From: Sinorhizobium sp. BG8
GTDB lineage: Bacteria; Pseudomonadota; Alphaproteobacteria; Rhizobiales; Rhizobiaceae
Assembly (NCBI RefSeq): GCF_016864555.1
Contig: NZ_CP044012.1
Span: forward strand, 306,501 to 370,500
Direction of reading: 5' to 3'
DNA length: 64,000 bases
In this document: one piece after another, positions 1-8,441 of the stretch
Layout of the letters: every line of letters starts with the position of its first letter
Numbering within the stretch: position 1 is the first letter of the stretch
The notes under the pieces: generated by a model
The model's input: the letters and a program-made list of their open reading frames with translations, nothing else
Database searches by the model: none
What the model was told of the DNA's origin: nothing
Made by a program: the position numbers and the translations under genes

Positions 1-560
1 TTGCGCAAGCGCCCGACCGACAGAATGTAGCCGGCGTAGAGCATCGCAGCAAAGATGGCCACCGCATCTCCGAACAGGTTGCCGCCACCGATTGCCGCAG
101 GACCGCCCTTCAGCACGACGATGCCGACCGCGGCAATGGCCAGTCCCGCAAGGAACGTGCGCGTGATCGGGAAGTTGAAAAGCATGCGCCCGAAGATCGT
201 CACGAAGACAGGGGCCAGATTGGCGAGCAAAGTGGAGTTGGCAACCGAAGTGATATGCAGCGACAGATGCCATGTCGCGAGGTTGAGTGCGAGCATGATG
301 CCCGGCACTGCCAATATGGCACAGTCGGCCAGGCTCTGCGGTTGGATGGGGTTCCCCGATTTCCCGCGCCTGAATCCCGCAAACAACAGCAGCGGCAACA
401 GTGCCAGAGAGACTCGCCAGAAAGCGGTCGCGATCGGTCCGACCTCCGACAGTCGGACGAAGATGGGGGACCCGCTGATCGCAACGCCACCCAGCAGGAT
501 GGCGGCAAGCGCAAGCCGGTTCTCCGGCTGAGACTGGGCAATTGCGGGGGATTGTGTCAC
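1..560 (-). CDS. EamA/DMT-family transporter, 3' part missing
   Basis: The reverse strand encodes a hydrophobic protein running off the left edge. The readable part starts with a membrane segment near PENRLALAAILLGGVAISG and continues through helices containing PIATAFWRVSLALLPLLLF and LNLATWHLSLHITSVANSTL, the usual pattern of ten-helix drug/metabolite exporters of the inner membrane. About 186 residues are visible out of roughly 300 for the family. I placed the start at a GTG at 560; another in-frame GTG lies at 587 and neither has a clear ribosome binding site. It follows the aldehyde dehydrogenase gene on the same strand but is separated by a strong hairpin. The substrate is unknown. Confidence 0.75.
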   Translation of the reverse strand, partial: MTQSPAIAQSQPENRLALAAILLGGVAISGSPIFVRLSEVGPIATAFWRVSLALLPLLLFAGFRRGKSGNPIQPQSLADCAILAVPGIMLALNLATWHLSLHITSVANSTLLANLAPVFVTIFGRMLFNFPITRTFLAGLAIAAVGIVVLKGGPAAIGGGNLFGDAVAIFAAMLYAGYILSVGRLR

Positions 561-684
561 GGAAGGTTTGTCTCGCGGTTTGTCCACGTCGCAGGGAGCG
601 AAGGCAGTACACCGCGACTTAGCAGATCGGCGTCATCCGAAACAGGGGATGGCGGCATAGTTTCGACGCTGAGACGGGAAATGT

Positions 685-711
685 GGGAGAAGCCGGCGTC
701 CGGCTCCTCCC
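685..711 (-). terminator. terminator-like hairpin after the aldehyde dehydrogenase gene
   Basis: Twelve-base arms GGGAGAAGCCGG and CCGGCTCCTCCC flank a three-base loop; in the minus-strand RNA all twelve positions pair, one as G-U. It starts eight bases past the aldehyde dehydrogenase stop codon. There is no long T run, so it may be a weak terminator or an RNA-stabilising hairpin. Confidence 0.5.
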
Positions 712-718
712 GTTGAGA

Positions 719-2152
719 TCAGGCGGCGTCGGGGCGATGCACGGTCTTCACTTCAAGGAAATCCTCGAGACCGAAAACTCCACCCTCGCGTCCGTTTCCG
801 GATTGCTTGTAGCCGCCGAAGGGGCTGCCGTAGCGGTGCGGACCGCCGTTGATGTGCACCATTCCCGCACGAAGCCTGGAGGCAACGCGCTCCGCACGAT
901 CCGGATTGCCGGTCTGGAGATACGCGGCAAGGCCGTAATTCGTGTCGTTGGCGATCGCGATCGCCTCCTCCTCGGTGTCGAAGGGAATGATCGACAGCAC
1001 CGGCCCGAACACTTCCTCACGCGCAATGCGCATCTCGTTGTTTACATCCGCAAAGATGGTCGGCCTGACGAAATAGCCGGTCTCGAATCCCTCCGGCTTT
1101 CCGGGACCTCCGACGAGCACGCGCGCGCCTTCGGCCACACCGGCCTCGATCAGCGCCTGGACCCGGCCGAACTGGATATGCGAGACGAGCGGGCCGATGT
1201 GGCTGCCCTCCACTTCCGGATTGCCGACCTTTGCCTCTTTGCCGGTCTTCTCGGCAATCGCGACGACCTTGTCGTAGACCGAACGCTGCACGAGCATGCG
1301 GGTCGGCGCATCGCAGGACTGGCCGGAATTGTTGAAGCACTCGATGACGCTACCGGCAACGCGGTCGTCCAGGTCGGCATCCTCGAAGACGATGTTCGGC
1401 GATTTCCCGCCGAGTTCCAGCGTGACGCGCTTGACCGTGTCGGCTGCATCCTTGCTGACGGCAATGCCGGCACGGGTGGAGCCCGTGAACGACATCATGT
1501 CGACGTCCTTGTGCTTCGAAAGCGCCGCGCCGCATTCCACTCCGTCGCCATTGACCAGGTTGAAGACGCCGGCGGGGAAACCTGCCTCCTCCACCATCTC
1601 GGCATAGAGCAGCGCGTTGAGCGGGGTAAACTCTGACGGCTTCAGCACGCAGGTGCAGCCCGTTGCGAGGGCCGGCACGACCTTGAGCGCGATCTGGTTG
1701 ATCGGCCAGTTCCACGGCGTGATAAGGCCGCAGACGCCGATCGGCTCGCGACGCACGACATCGCCGTTCGAGAGCACTTCACGGCTCTTCAGGCGCTTCA
1801 ATCCATCTATGAAGCCCTGCAAATGGCCGACGCCGACATCAGCCTGCTGTTCGGTGCTCATGGTGATCGGTGCGCCGAGTTCGAGCGTGATCGTGCGCGC
1901 CATCTCGTCGTAGCGGCGCTTGTAGATCGCGAGGAGCTTCTCGAGCAGGGCGATGCGCTCTTCCGTGCTCGTCTGGCTGTAGGTTGCAAACGCCTTCTTT
2001 GCCGCGGCAACGGCCCGATCGATGTCGGCCGCCGTGCCCATGGAGATGACTGCGATCGGCTTTTCCGTCGCGGGATTGATCACCTCGAGATCGTTTGCCT
2101 TCAGCGGCGCTACCCATTCACCGTTGATATAGAATTTGCGCTTGTCGAGCAT
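719..2152 (-). CDS. NAD(P)-dependent aldehyde dehydrogenase
   Basis: This is a full-length aldehyde dehydrogenase of about 477 residues that oxidises an aldehyde to its acid in the cytoplasm. The general base Glu is about residue 246 in VTLELGGKSPN and the nucleophile is Cys280 in NNSGQSCDAP; the Rossmann-side PWNWP motif is at about 146-150. I chose the ATG at 2152 rather than the ATG at 2170 because an AGGAG box sits nine bases before it. It is the last gene of an operon running SBP, two permeases, ATPase, MBL hydrolase, dehydrogenase. The substrate is probably an aminoaldehyde or another aldehyde derived from what the transporter imports, but that is inferred from context only. Confidence 0.9.
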   Translation of the reverse strand: MLDKRKFYINGEWVAPLKANDLEVINPATEKPIAVISMGTAADIDRAVAAAKKAFATYSQTSTEERIALLEKLLAIYKRRYDEMARTITLELGAPITMSTEQQADVGVGHLQGFIDGLKRLKSREVLSNGDVVRREPIGVCGLITPWNWPINQIALKVVPALATGCTCVLKPSEFTPLNALLYAEMVEEAGFPAGVFNLVNGDGVECGAALSKHKDVDMMSFTGSTRAGIAVSKDAADTVKRVTLELGGKSPNIVFEDADLDDRVAGSVIECFNNSGQSCDAPTRMLVQRSVYDKVVAIAEKTGKEAKVGNPEVEGSHIGPLVSHIQFGRVQALIEAGVAEGARVLVGGPGKPEGFETGYFVRPTIFADVNNEMRIAREEVFGPVLSIIPFDTEEEAIAIANDTNYGLAAYLQTGNPDRAERVASRLRAGMVHINGGPHRYGSPFGGYKQSGNGREGGVFGLEDFLEVKTVHRPDAA

Positions 2153-2166
2153 GCACTGTTCTCCTG

Positions 2167-2901
2167 TCATATGTTCTTATGTTTGTCGTCCAGCCATTTC
2201 AGAATGAGTTGGCGGTAACGGTCACCGTCGAAGCTCGGGAAGTGGCCCCCATGCACCACACGGACGGGCAAGGTGAGCAGGCGTTCCATCGAGGCAGTGT
2301 AATCGGCGGCGTTGGAATGGTAGGTGTCTTCGATGAGGTGTCCGTCGTAGAGTATGTCGCCCGAGAAGAGAATTTGGGTCACCTTCTCGTAGAGCGCAAT
2401 ACCACCAGGGGAGTGTCCCGGCGTGTGGATCACTTCGAATGACCGGTCACCGAGATCGATCAGATCGCCGTCGGAGAGAATCCGTGTCGCCGGGGCCTTC
2501 CTTACCCCATAGCATTTGGAGCAGTAGGGTTCGGGCGGCAGCGCATCGAAGATCTCGTCGGTGACATAGGGATCGGCAAGCGTGTTCGAGCGCGTCGGAT
2601 GGGCAAGAATATCGGCTTCCGCGGAATGAACCGCGCGGCACTCGAACTCGTGATGGCACCCGATGTGGTCGAAGTGCGTGTGGCTTGCCACAGCGATCAG
2701 ATCGCGTTCGCTCACCAGCGGAACCCACTCGCGCAGGGAGACGACACCCATGCCGCTGTCGACCAGCATGTCGCGATCGCGCCCGCGCACGTGCCAGATG
2801 TTGCAGCGGTAGAACTCCTGGATGTAGGGCTCGCAAATATAGGTCACATCGTCTTGCAGGCGGCGGACGCTGTACCAGTTCTCCGGTCGAATGCGCTGCA
2901 T
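2167..2901 (-). CDS. MBL-fold metallo-hydrolase
   Basis: The 244-residue product carries the metallo-beta-lactamase zinc motif HTHFDH at residues 74-79, the later ligands in HTPGHSPG and FSGD, and a C-terminal HGGHFPSF. Proteins of this fold hydrolyse esters, thioesters or lactams using one or two metal ions. No signal peptide is visible, so it is probably cytoplasmic. It lies 150 bases downstream of the ABC ATPase gene and 15 bases upstream of the dehydrogenase start, so it probably belongs to the same transcript. An esterase or lactonase acting on the imported compound is plausible. The start has only a weak ribosome binding site. Confidence 0.85.
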   Translation of the reverse strand: MQRIRPENWYSVRRLQDDVTYICEPYIQEFYRCNIWHVRGRDRDMLVDSGMGVVSLREWVPLVSERDLIAVASHTHFDHIGCHHEFECRAVHSAEADILAHPTRSNTLADPYVTDEIFDALPPEPYCSKCYGVRKAPATRILSDGDLIDLGDRSFEVIHTPGHSPGGIALYEKVTQILFSGDILYDGHLIEDTYHSNAADYTASMERLLTLPVRVVHGGHFPSFDGDRYRQLILKWLDDKHKNI

Positions 2902-3051
2902 GGGTCAGGAGCCGGGCACGGTTCGCGGTCCGGCGTTCGGTTGCCCGCCGGCGCAGACGATCGCTTCTCGCCGCATCGGCGGACGACGCAGACAGGGAGG
3001 GCAGAAAATCAGTTCAGACGATCGAGATACCATTATCCCACCCTGACCCCT

Positions 3052-4134
3052 TCACGCTGAAAGTGCAATCAGGTCCTTCGCGTTCACGCTAAGATCGATC
3101 ATCTGCCCGTGCTCGATCTTGGCCGTTTGCGGCAGATGCGCGGTCAATTGCGTCGCGGCTCCGGAATCTGCCGCGAGGTGGCAGCGATGGTGGGTGCCGA
3201 AGAACGCGCTGCCCGTGATCCGGGCCTTGCCGAGCGATATGGTTGTCGCGTTCTCGGCGGTCGCGCGAAAATGCTCCGGCCGGATGCAGAGCGTCACGGC
3301 AGCCCCTGACGAAGGGGCGCCCGCAACGAAGGCCGAAGCCGGCAGCACGATGCGCCCGAGTGCCGTTTCCACCATGGCTTCTTCGCCCGACGCTCCGGAG
3401 ACAGTCGCCGGAAGAAAATTCACCTCTCCCATGAAGCCCGCCGAAAATCGCGAGCGTGGACGCATATAGATCGCCGACGGCGCCCCGACATCCTCGATCC
3501 GACCCTGGTTCATGACGACGATGCGATCAGCGATCGCCATTGCTTCTTCCTGGTCGTGGGTCACGTGGACGAAAGTGGTACCGACCCGCTTCTGGATGGC
3601 CTTCAGTTCATCCTGCATCTGGCGGCGAAGCTTGAGGTCGAGCGCACCCAGCGGCTCGTCGAGCAGCAGCACGTCCGGATCGACGGCAAGCGCGCGGGCA
3701 AGGGCCACTCGCTGACGCTGGCCCCCGGAAAGTTCGTGCGGCTTCTTCGCCGCCGATGCCTTGAGGCCGACCAGATCGAGGTAGGAGAGGGCCTTCTCGT
3801 CACGCTCTCCCTTCGCCAGCCCGCGCATTCTCAGGCCGAAACCGACATTGTCGCAAAGGCGCATGTGCGGAAACAGCGCATAGTCCTGGAACATGGTCGT
3901 GGTCGGGCGCTTGGCGGGCGCAACATGCGTCATGTCGCGCCCGCCTATCGAGATCGTTCCGGAGGTCGGGTCGAGAAATCCTCCGAGGATGGACAATAGC
4001 GTGGTCTTGCCGCAGCCGGAGGGGCCGAGCAGCACGATGAACTCGCCCGCGGCAATCTCCAGCGAAACGTTGTCGAGCGCACGGAACTTGCCGAAGATCT
4101 TTGTGGCGTTCTTGATGGAGACGTCTGCGGTCAT
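3052..4134 (-). CDS. polyamine-type ABC importer ATPase (PotA/PotG-like)
   Basis: The 360-residue protein has Walker [10 protein letters not shown], signature LSGGQRQRVALA, Walker B VLLLDEP and a C-terminal TOBE-like regulatory region, as in PotA/PotG and FbpC ATPases. It powers import through the two permeases encoded just upstream. The start is the ATG at 4134, which overlaps the permease stop as ATGA and opens with MTADVSIKNATKIFG; the open frame continues further upstream but overlaps the permease gene. The substrate is most likely a polyamine or related cation, by family resemblance. Confidence 0.93.
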   Translation of the reverse strand: MTADVSIKNATKIFGKFRALDNVSLEIAAGEFIVLLGPSGCGKTTLLSILGGFLDPTSGTISIGGRDMTHVAPAKRPTTTMFQDYALFPHMRLCDNVGFGLRMRGLAKGERDEKALSYLDLVGLKASAAKKPHELSGGQRQRVALARALAVDPDVLLLDEPLGALDLKLRRQMQDELKAIQKRVGTTFVHVTHDQEEAMAIADRIVVMNQGRIEDVGAPSAIYMRPRSRFSAGFMGEVNFLPATVSGASGEEAMVETALGRIVLPASAFVAGAPSSGAAVTLCIRPEHFRATAENATTISLGKARITGSAFFGTHHRCHLAADSGAATQLTAHLPQTAKIEHGQMIDLSVNAKDLIALSA

Positions 4135-4919
4135 GATGCTTTCCCGGATTTTCTGAAGACGGCGAGCTCGAGCACAAGAAGGAGCGCGACCGAGATGAGG
4201 AACACGACGCTGCCAATCGCATTTGTCTTCGGATCGAGACCGGAACGCAGCATGCTCCAGATCTCCACTGGCAGCGTTACATCGAACCGCGACAGCAGGA
4301 AGGCCACGATGAACTCGTCCCAGCTGAAGGTCACGGACAGGAAAAAGGCCGCAAGGATCGAAGGCATCAGCATCGGTGCTGTGACAAGCAGCATCACCTT
4401 TGCGTCGCTGGCGCCGAGATCGCGTGCCGCCCGCTCGATGTTGACCTGGTGGCCCCCCATCGAGGCGTAGATGATGGCGAAACACAGGGGCAGGTTGATC
4501 ACCACGTGACCGATGCCGACCGTCAGCAACGACAGCGGCAGGTTCAGTCGGTTGAAAAGCGCGAGAAGTCCAAGCCCGATGATCAACGTACTGACAGTCA
4601 TGGGGGCTACGATCAGCGCCCTTTGAAGCCCCGATGCGGGAAGCCGGTAGCGTGCGAAGGCATAAGCCGCCAGAAAGCCCAGAAAACAGGCAACGAGGGA
4701 CGAGAGGATCGCGACGACAAGCGAATGGCCGAGGGCCGACATCAGGCGGCTGTCGGAGAAGATCTCACCGTACCAGCGCAGCGTCAGCCCGTTCAATGGC
4801 GGGACCGGCAGTGTTCCATCCTGGAAGGAGAAGAGAACGAGCACCGCAACGGGCAGGAAGATGAAGACATAGATCGCGCCTGCGTAGAGGCAGGCCAGAA
4901 CGGTTTGCAGGGAGCGCAT
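4131..4919 (-). CDS. ABC importer permease (PotC/PotI-like)
   Basis: This 262-residue inner-membrane protein has about six hydrophobic segments and a cytoplasmic loop EAA-type motif around ERAARDLGASDAKVMLLV. It pairs with the neighbouring PotB-like permease to form the translocation pore. It overlaps the ATPase gene by four bases and starts two bases after the upstream permease stop, so translation is probably coupled. The order SBP, PotB, PotC, ATPase is typical of rhizobial opine/polyamine-type importers. Confidence 0.92.
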   Translation of the reverse strand: MRSLQTVLACLYAGAIYVFIFLPVAVLVLFSFQDGTLPVPPLNGLTLRWYGEIFSDSRLMSALGHSLVVAILSSLVACFLGFLAAYAFARYRLPASGLQRALIVAPMTVSTLIIGLGLLALFNRLNLPLSLLTVGIGHVVINLPLCFAIIYASMGGHQVNIERAARDLGASDAKVMLLVTAPMLMPSILAAFFLSVTFSWDEFIVAFLLSRFDVTLPVEIWSMLRSGLDPKTNAIGSVVFLISVALLLVLELAVFRKSGKAS

Positions 4920-4921
4920 GA

Positions 4922-5794
4922 TCAGGTCCTCTCCATCTTCAGCCAGCGTGCGCAGGCGAGATAAGCGATGGTGACGACGACCATCAGCACCAGCGAGAGG
5001 GCTGCCGCCATCGGGAAGTCCGCGCGCCGGCCGAGTTGCAGCATGATGACCTGCGGCAAGACCAGCTCGTTGTTGCCGCCGAGGATCTGCGGGGTGATGT
5101 AGTCGCCGATGCAGAGGACGAAGGTGAGAAACGCCCCGACCATGATGCCGGGCAATGTCAGTGGCAGGATCACGTGCCGGAACGTCTGGAACGCGTTTGC
5201 GCCGAGATCCGCCGCCGCACGCCGGTAGTTCGGCGAAAGCTGGATGAGGTTGGCGTAGATCGTCAGCGTCAGCAGCATGACGAAGAAATGCACGAAGCCG
5301 ATGACCGTCCCTGTCCGGTTGGCCGCCAGTTCAAGCGGCTCGGAGATGATCCCGACGGACAGAAGCGCCTGATTGACGACGCCCCCCTTGGAAAGCACCA
5401 GAAGCCAGGAATAGGAGCGCACGACATAGGACGTCCAGAACGGCAGGATCGCCATCACGAGTGCGAAGCGCTGCCAGCGCTTCGGCACCCGCTCCGCGAT
5501 GATCCAGGCAAGCGGGTAGGCGAGCAGGATCGAGATGATCGTGACCGTCGCCGTAATCTCCAGCGAGACGAAGAGAGCCTTCAGCAGGTGCGGCTTGCCG
5601 AAGAAGGCGAGATAGTTGTCGAGGGTCCACGTCGCGACGATCTCCCGTCCCTTGCGGGTCCAGAAGCTGATCGCGATCATGTAGAGGAAGGGAACGAGAA
5701 AGAACGCCCCCGTCCACAGCAGCGCGGGTGCCACGAAGGCCCATGCCTTGCGACGATCGACGCTTTCCAGCGATTGTGTGGCTATGGCGGTCAT
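4922..5794 (-). CDS. ABC importer permease (PotB/PotH-like)
   Basis: The product has about 290 residues with an N-terminal helix AWAFVAPALLWTGAFFLVP, five further helices, and the EAA loop YRRAAADLGANAFQTFRHV. It is the first permease of the importer. I chose the ATG at 5794 (MTAIATQSLES) because a GGAG box lies about ten bases upstream; an in-frame ATG at 5821 has none. A compact hairpin sits in the 196-base gap to the substrate-binding-protein gene upstream. Confidence 0.9.
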   Translation of the reverse strand: MTAIATQSLESVDRRKAWAFVAPALLWTGAFFLVPFLYMIAISFWTRKGREIVATWTLDNYLAFFGKPHLLKALFVSLEITATVTIISILLAYPLAWIIAERVPKRWQRFALVMAILPFWTSYVVRSYSWLLVLSKGGVVNQALLSVGIISEPLELAANRTGTVIGFVHFFVMLLTLTIYANLIQLSPNYRRAAADLGANAFQTFRHVILPLTLPGIMVGAFLTFVLCIGDYITPQILGGNNELVLPQVIMLQLGRRADFPMAAALSLVLMVVVTIAYLACARWLKMERT

Positions 5795-5926
5795 GAACAG
5801 GCGTCTCCAATGGCCCCGCATGTGAGAGCAGTGTCCGAAGGTCCGGCAATAGGGAGCAACCCCGCAAACTGCGCCCGACCGCTGGAGGGGAGGGGCAGAG
5901 CTTGTGCCGGACCGAAACGGAACCCC

Positions 5927-5945
5927 GTGTGGCGCGGCGCCACGT
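5927..5945 (-). other. intercistronic hairpin between SBP and permease genes
   Basis: GTGGCG and CGCCAC pair around a CGG loop, with G-U pairs outside. A hairpin here, after a substrate-binding-protein gene and before its permeases, often reduces downstream expression relative to the binding protein. There is no T run. Confidence 0.4.
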
Positions 5946-5990
5946 TCACTCTCAGGCTAACTTGCGTGCTTCCGCAGAAAGGAAATGTTC

Positions 5991-7073
5991 CTACTGTTGC
6001 AGCACTTCGGTCCAGACGTCCTGCATCGCGGCATCGAAATCGGCATCCGCAACAGGGTAGAGCTGGGTGTTCTTCAGATACTCCGGCTGCTTGTCCCAGC
6101 GCAGCGCCGTCTTCTGCTGATCCGTAAGCTGCTCACCCGCCTTGCTGTTTGCGGGCATGCCCCAGTAGCAGGACGAGGTGGCAAGTTTCGCCTGGCCTTC
6201 GGGGCTCAGGATATACTGCACAAACTTCAGCGCCAGGTCCTGCTTGGTGGAATCCTTGAAGACGCCGATCGACTGCGCCCAGCGAAGCGCGCCCTGCTTG
6301 GGAACGGTCCAGTCGAGGTTCGGCTTTTCGGCCGAAAGGCCTGCCGTCACCCACTCTCCGCCGCCGACCAGGATGTCTACCTCTCCGGTGACGAGTGCCG
6401 TCTGCGAGGCGACCACGTCGCTCACCTGGCGCGACATCGTCTTCATCTCGAAGAGCTTTTCCTTGATCGCCGGCAGATCGTCCGGGGTCAGGTCCGCCGT
6501 CTTCTTGCCGATGCCAAGGCCCGTCAGGCCGATCATCGGAAGATAGTAGTCATAAAGTGCGATGCGGCCCTTGTACTTGTCCGACCAGAGGACGGAGAAG
6601 TCTTCCATGTCGGCTGGATCGACCTTGGTCTTGTCGTAGGAAATCGTGTTGTAGCCGAACTTCTCCGTGACCGCGTAGATCTTGCCGTCCTTCGTGTTGT
6701 TCTGCTCCATGCGGACCTCCGGGAAGATGTCCGCGGTCGGCAGTTTGTCCGCCGGAATCTCTGCCATCAGGCCCATGTCGACGGCGCGCGGCACGTCAAC
6801 TCCGTCGATTACGAAGACATCCCAGTCGCCGGGGCGGGACTGCTCGACGATCGAAAGACCGGCGCCCGTCCCCTCGTATTCCTTGAGGTTAACCTTGACG
6901 TTGTTCGCCTTCTCGAAGGGCTCGATCAGCGCGGGATCGGTATGGTCGCACCACACCAGCGCGTTCAGTTCCTCCTGGGCACTGGCCGAAAGCGTCGTCG
7001 CCGCAAGGCCGGAGACAACGGCCGCGGTGGCCAGAAGCGAGCGGCGGGCGAGACGTGAAATGGTTTTCGTCAT
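5991..7073 (-). CDS. periplasmic substrate-binding protein, PotD/PotF family
   Basis: The 360-residue protein begins with a signal peptide containing two arginines (SRLARRSLLATAAVVSG) and an SASA-QE cleavage region, followed by a two-lobed binding-protein sequence (LNALVWCDHTDPALIEPFEK). It captures the substrate in the periplasm for the permease pair encoded downstream. The ATG at 7073 is preceded by AGAGGG at a good distance; the longer frame to 7121 lacks one. It is the first gene of the operon and is divergent from the TetR gene, which probably controls it. Confidence 0.92.
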   Translation of the reverse strand: MTKTISRLARRSLLATAAVVSGLAATTLSASAQEELNALVWCDHTDPALIEPFEKANNVKVNLKEYEGTGAGLSIVEQSRPGDWDVFVIDGVDVPRAVDMGLMAEIPADKLPTADIFPEVRMEQNNTKDGKIYAVTEKFGYNTISYDKTKVDPADMEDFSVLWSDKYKGRIALYDYYLPMIGLTGLGIGKKTADLTPDDLPAIKEKLFEMKTMSRQVSDVVASQTALVTGEVDILVGGGEWVTAGLSAEKPNLDWTVPKQGALRWAQSIGVFKDSTKQDLALKFVQYILSPEGQAKLATSSCYWGMPANSKAGEQLTDQQKTALRWDKQPEYLKNTQLYPVADADFDAAMQDVWTEVLQQ

Positions 7074-7156
7074 TGTACTATCCCTCTGGTTCGAAGCCCT
7101 GCATGCAAGGCTTGCGTGCAAATTGCGACGCTCGTTTCGGCGTCTTGAGAAAAAGA

Positions 7157-7205
7157 TTGAACGAATTCATTTTTTAAGTCAATATCAAACTTGAGGGAAT
7201 TCAAG
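7157..7205. promoter_or_regulatory. two related palindromic sites, candidate TetR operators
   Basis: TTGAACGAATTCAT at 7157-7170 and TTGAGGGAATTCAA at 7191-7204 share the pattern TTGA, two variable bases, GAATTCA, and sit about 34 bases apart. The second has CTTGA/TCAAG arms and overlaps the region just before the TetR ribosome binding site. They lie in the 141-base gap between the divergent transporter and TetR genes, where an autorepressor would bind. Confidence 0.45.
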
Positions 7206-7214
7206 GAGCGTCGA

Positions 7215-7841
7215 ATGGCCGGATTGAGGGAAAAGCAGAAGGCGGACAAGAACCGCCGGATTCTGGAAGCCGCCACGACCCTGTTCCGTGAATCCGGCTA
7301 CGACAACGCCCGCATCGAGGACATCGCCGAGATGGCCGAAGTCTCGGTCGGCACGCTTTATAATTACTACCAGAACAAGGGCGACATCCTTGTCGCCACC
7401 GTCTCGATGGAAGTAACCGAGGTGCTCGAGGCCGGCGAACGCGTCATCGCCAATCCTCCCCTCAACGTCGAGGAAGCTCTGCGTACCCTGATCGAGCAGT
7501 ACTACGACCATTCGCTGTTCTATCTCAGCAAGGAGATGTGGCGGACGGCAATGGCGATTTCGATCCAGCAGCCGGAGACGCCGCTGAGCAGGCGCTATAC
7601 GGAACTCGACAGTGAACTCTCCGCGCAGATCGTTCGCCTCGTCGCCACGCTGCAAAAGCGCGGCGCAGTCATCGCCTCGATCGAGGCTCAAGCGATCGGC
7701 GAAGTTATCTTCAACAATCTCAACATGATGTTCATCGAATTCGCCAAGGTCGAGGCAATGCCGCTCGAGGTCCTGAAGACCCGCGTCGCGGCTCAGCACA
7801 GGCCGATTGCCGCGCTGATCAGTAGCGTCAAGGCCGTTTGA
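7215..7841 (+). CDS. TetR/AcrR-family transcriptional regulator
   Basis: The 208-residue protein has an N-terminal TetR helix-turn-helix (IEDIAEMAEVSVGTLYNYYQ) with the usual NKGDIL stretch after it, and a helical C-terminal ligand domain. The start is the ATG at 7215, six bases after AAGGAG. It is divergent from the importer operon and probably represses it in the absence of an imported ligand. Two related palindromes in the shared promoter region are candidate binding sites. The ligand is unknown. Confidence 0.92.
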   Translation: MAGLREKQKADKNRRILEAATTLFRESGYDNARIEDIAEMAEVSVGTLYNYYQNKGDILVATVSMEVTEVLEAGERVIANPPLNVEEALRTLIEQYYDHSLFYLSKEMWRTAMAISIQQPETPLSRRYTELDSELSAQIVRLVATLQKRGAVIASIEAQAIGEVIFNNLNMMFIEFAKVEAMPLEVLKTRVAAQHRPIAALISSVKAV

Positions 7842-7864
7842 AACATCCAACCTACGGTACAATC

Positions 7865-8257
7865 ATGACCGACACACTGAATGCCGTGCTCGCGGCGGCC
7901 GACACTCTCGTATCGGCCTTTGCCCGTCACGACCGTGACGCCTACTTCTCCGCTTTTGCGACCGATGCGACGTTTGTGTTCCACAACCTCGACCGCACGC
8001 TCGCAAGTCGCGCCGAGTACGAAGCCGAGTGGCGCGTCTGGGAGGAACGAGACGGCTTCCGCGTGCTCGGCTGCCGCTCAAGCGAACGCAGGGTTCAACT
8101 TGCCGGCGACGCCGCGATTTTCACGCACGCCGTTGAAACCGAGCTTTCCCTTGGAGGCGAGATGCTCACCAACCGTGAGCGCGAGACCATCGTGTTCTCC
8201 CGTGACGAGAAAGGCCTCTGGATGGCCGTTCACGAGCATTTGTCGCCGGCCGGCTGA
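7865..8257 (+). CDS. NTF2-like/SnoaL-like small protein
   Basis: The 130-residue product shows the cone-shaped NTF2-like pattern: an N-terminal helix with SAFARHDRDAYFSAFATDATFVFHN, then beta strands ending in WMAVHEHLSPAG. Members are isomerases, hydrolases or ligand-binding proteins, and the family name does not give a function. It follows the TetR gene by 23 bases and may be cotranscribed with it. No strong ribosome binding site precedes the ATG at 7865. Confidence 0.75.
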   Translation: MTDTLNAVLAAADTLVSAFARHDRDAYFSAFATDATFVFHNLDRTLASRAEYEAEWRVWEERDGFRVLGCRSSERRVQLAGDAAIFTHAVETELSLGGEMLTNRERETIVFSRDEKGLWMAVHEHLSPAG

Positions 8258-8361
8258 ACCGTGAGACATGCCGGGGCGGACGTCACGACGTCGTATGTTC
8301 GCCCGCCCGAACCATGTTTCGCGGCAGAGGCGATGAGCCGGCACGCCCAGTCTCTCCCGCG

Positions 8362-8380
8362 CCTTGGAGCGGCTCCAAGG
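8362..8380. other. strong hairpin in a convergent intergenic region
   Basis: CCTTGGAG and CTCCAAGG pair perfectly around CGG in the gap between the convergent NTF2-like and CHAP-protein genes. It lacks a T run on either strand. It may slow RNA decay or mark transcript ends on both sides. Confidence 0.35.
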
Positions 8381-8441
8381 AAACACGTGTGAAAACAATG
8401 GTGTCACGCCTTGTAAACGAAGTGCTTTGGATTGGCACGCC

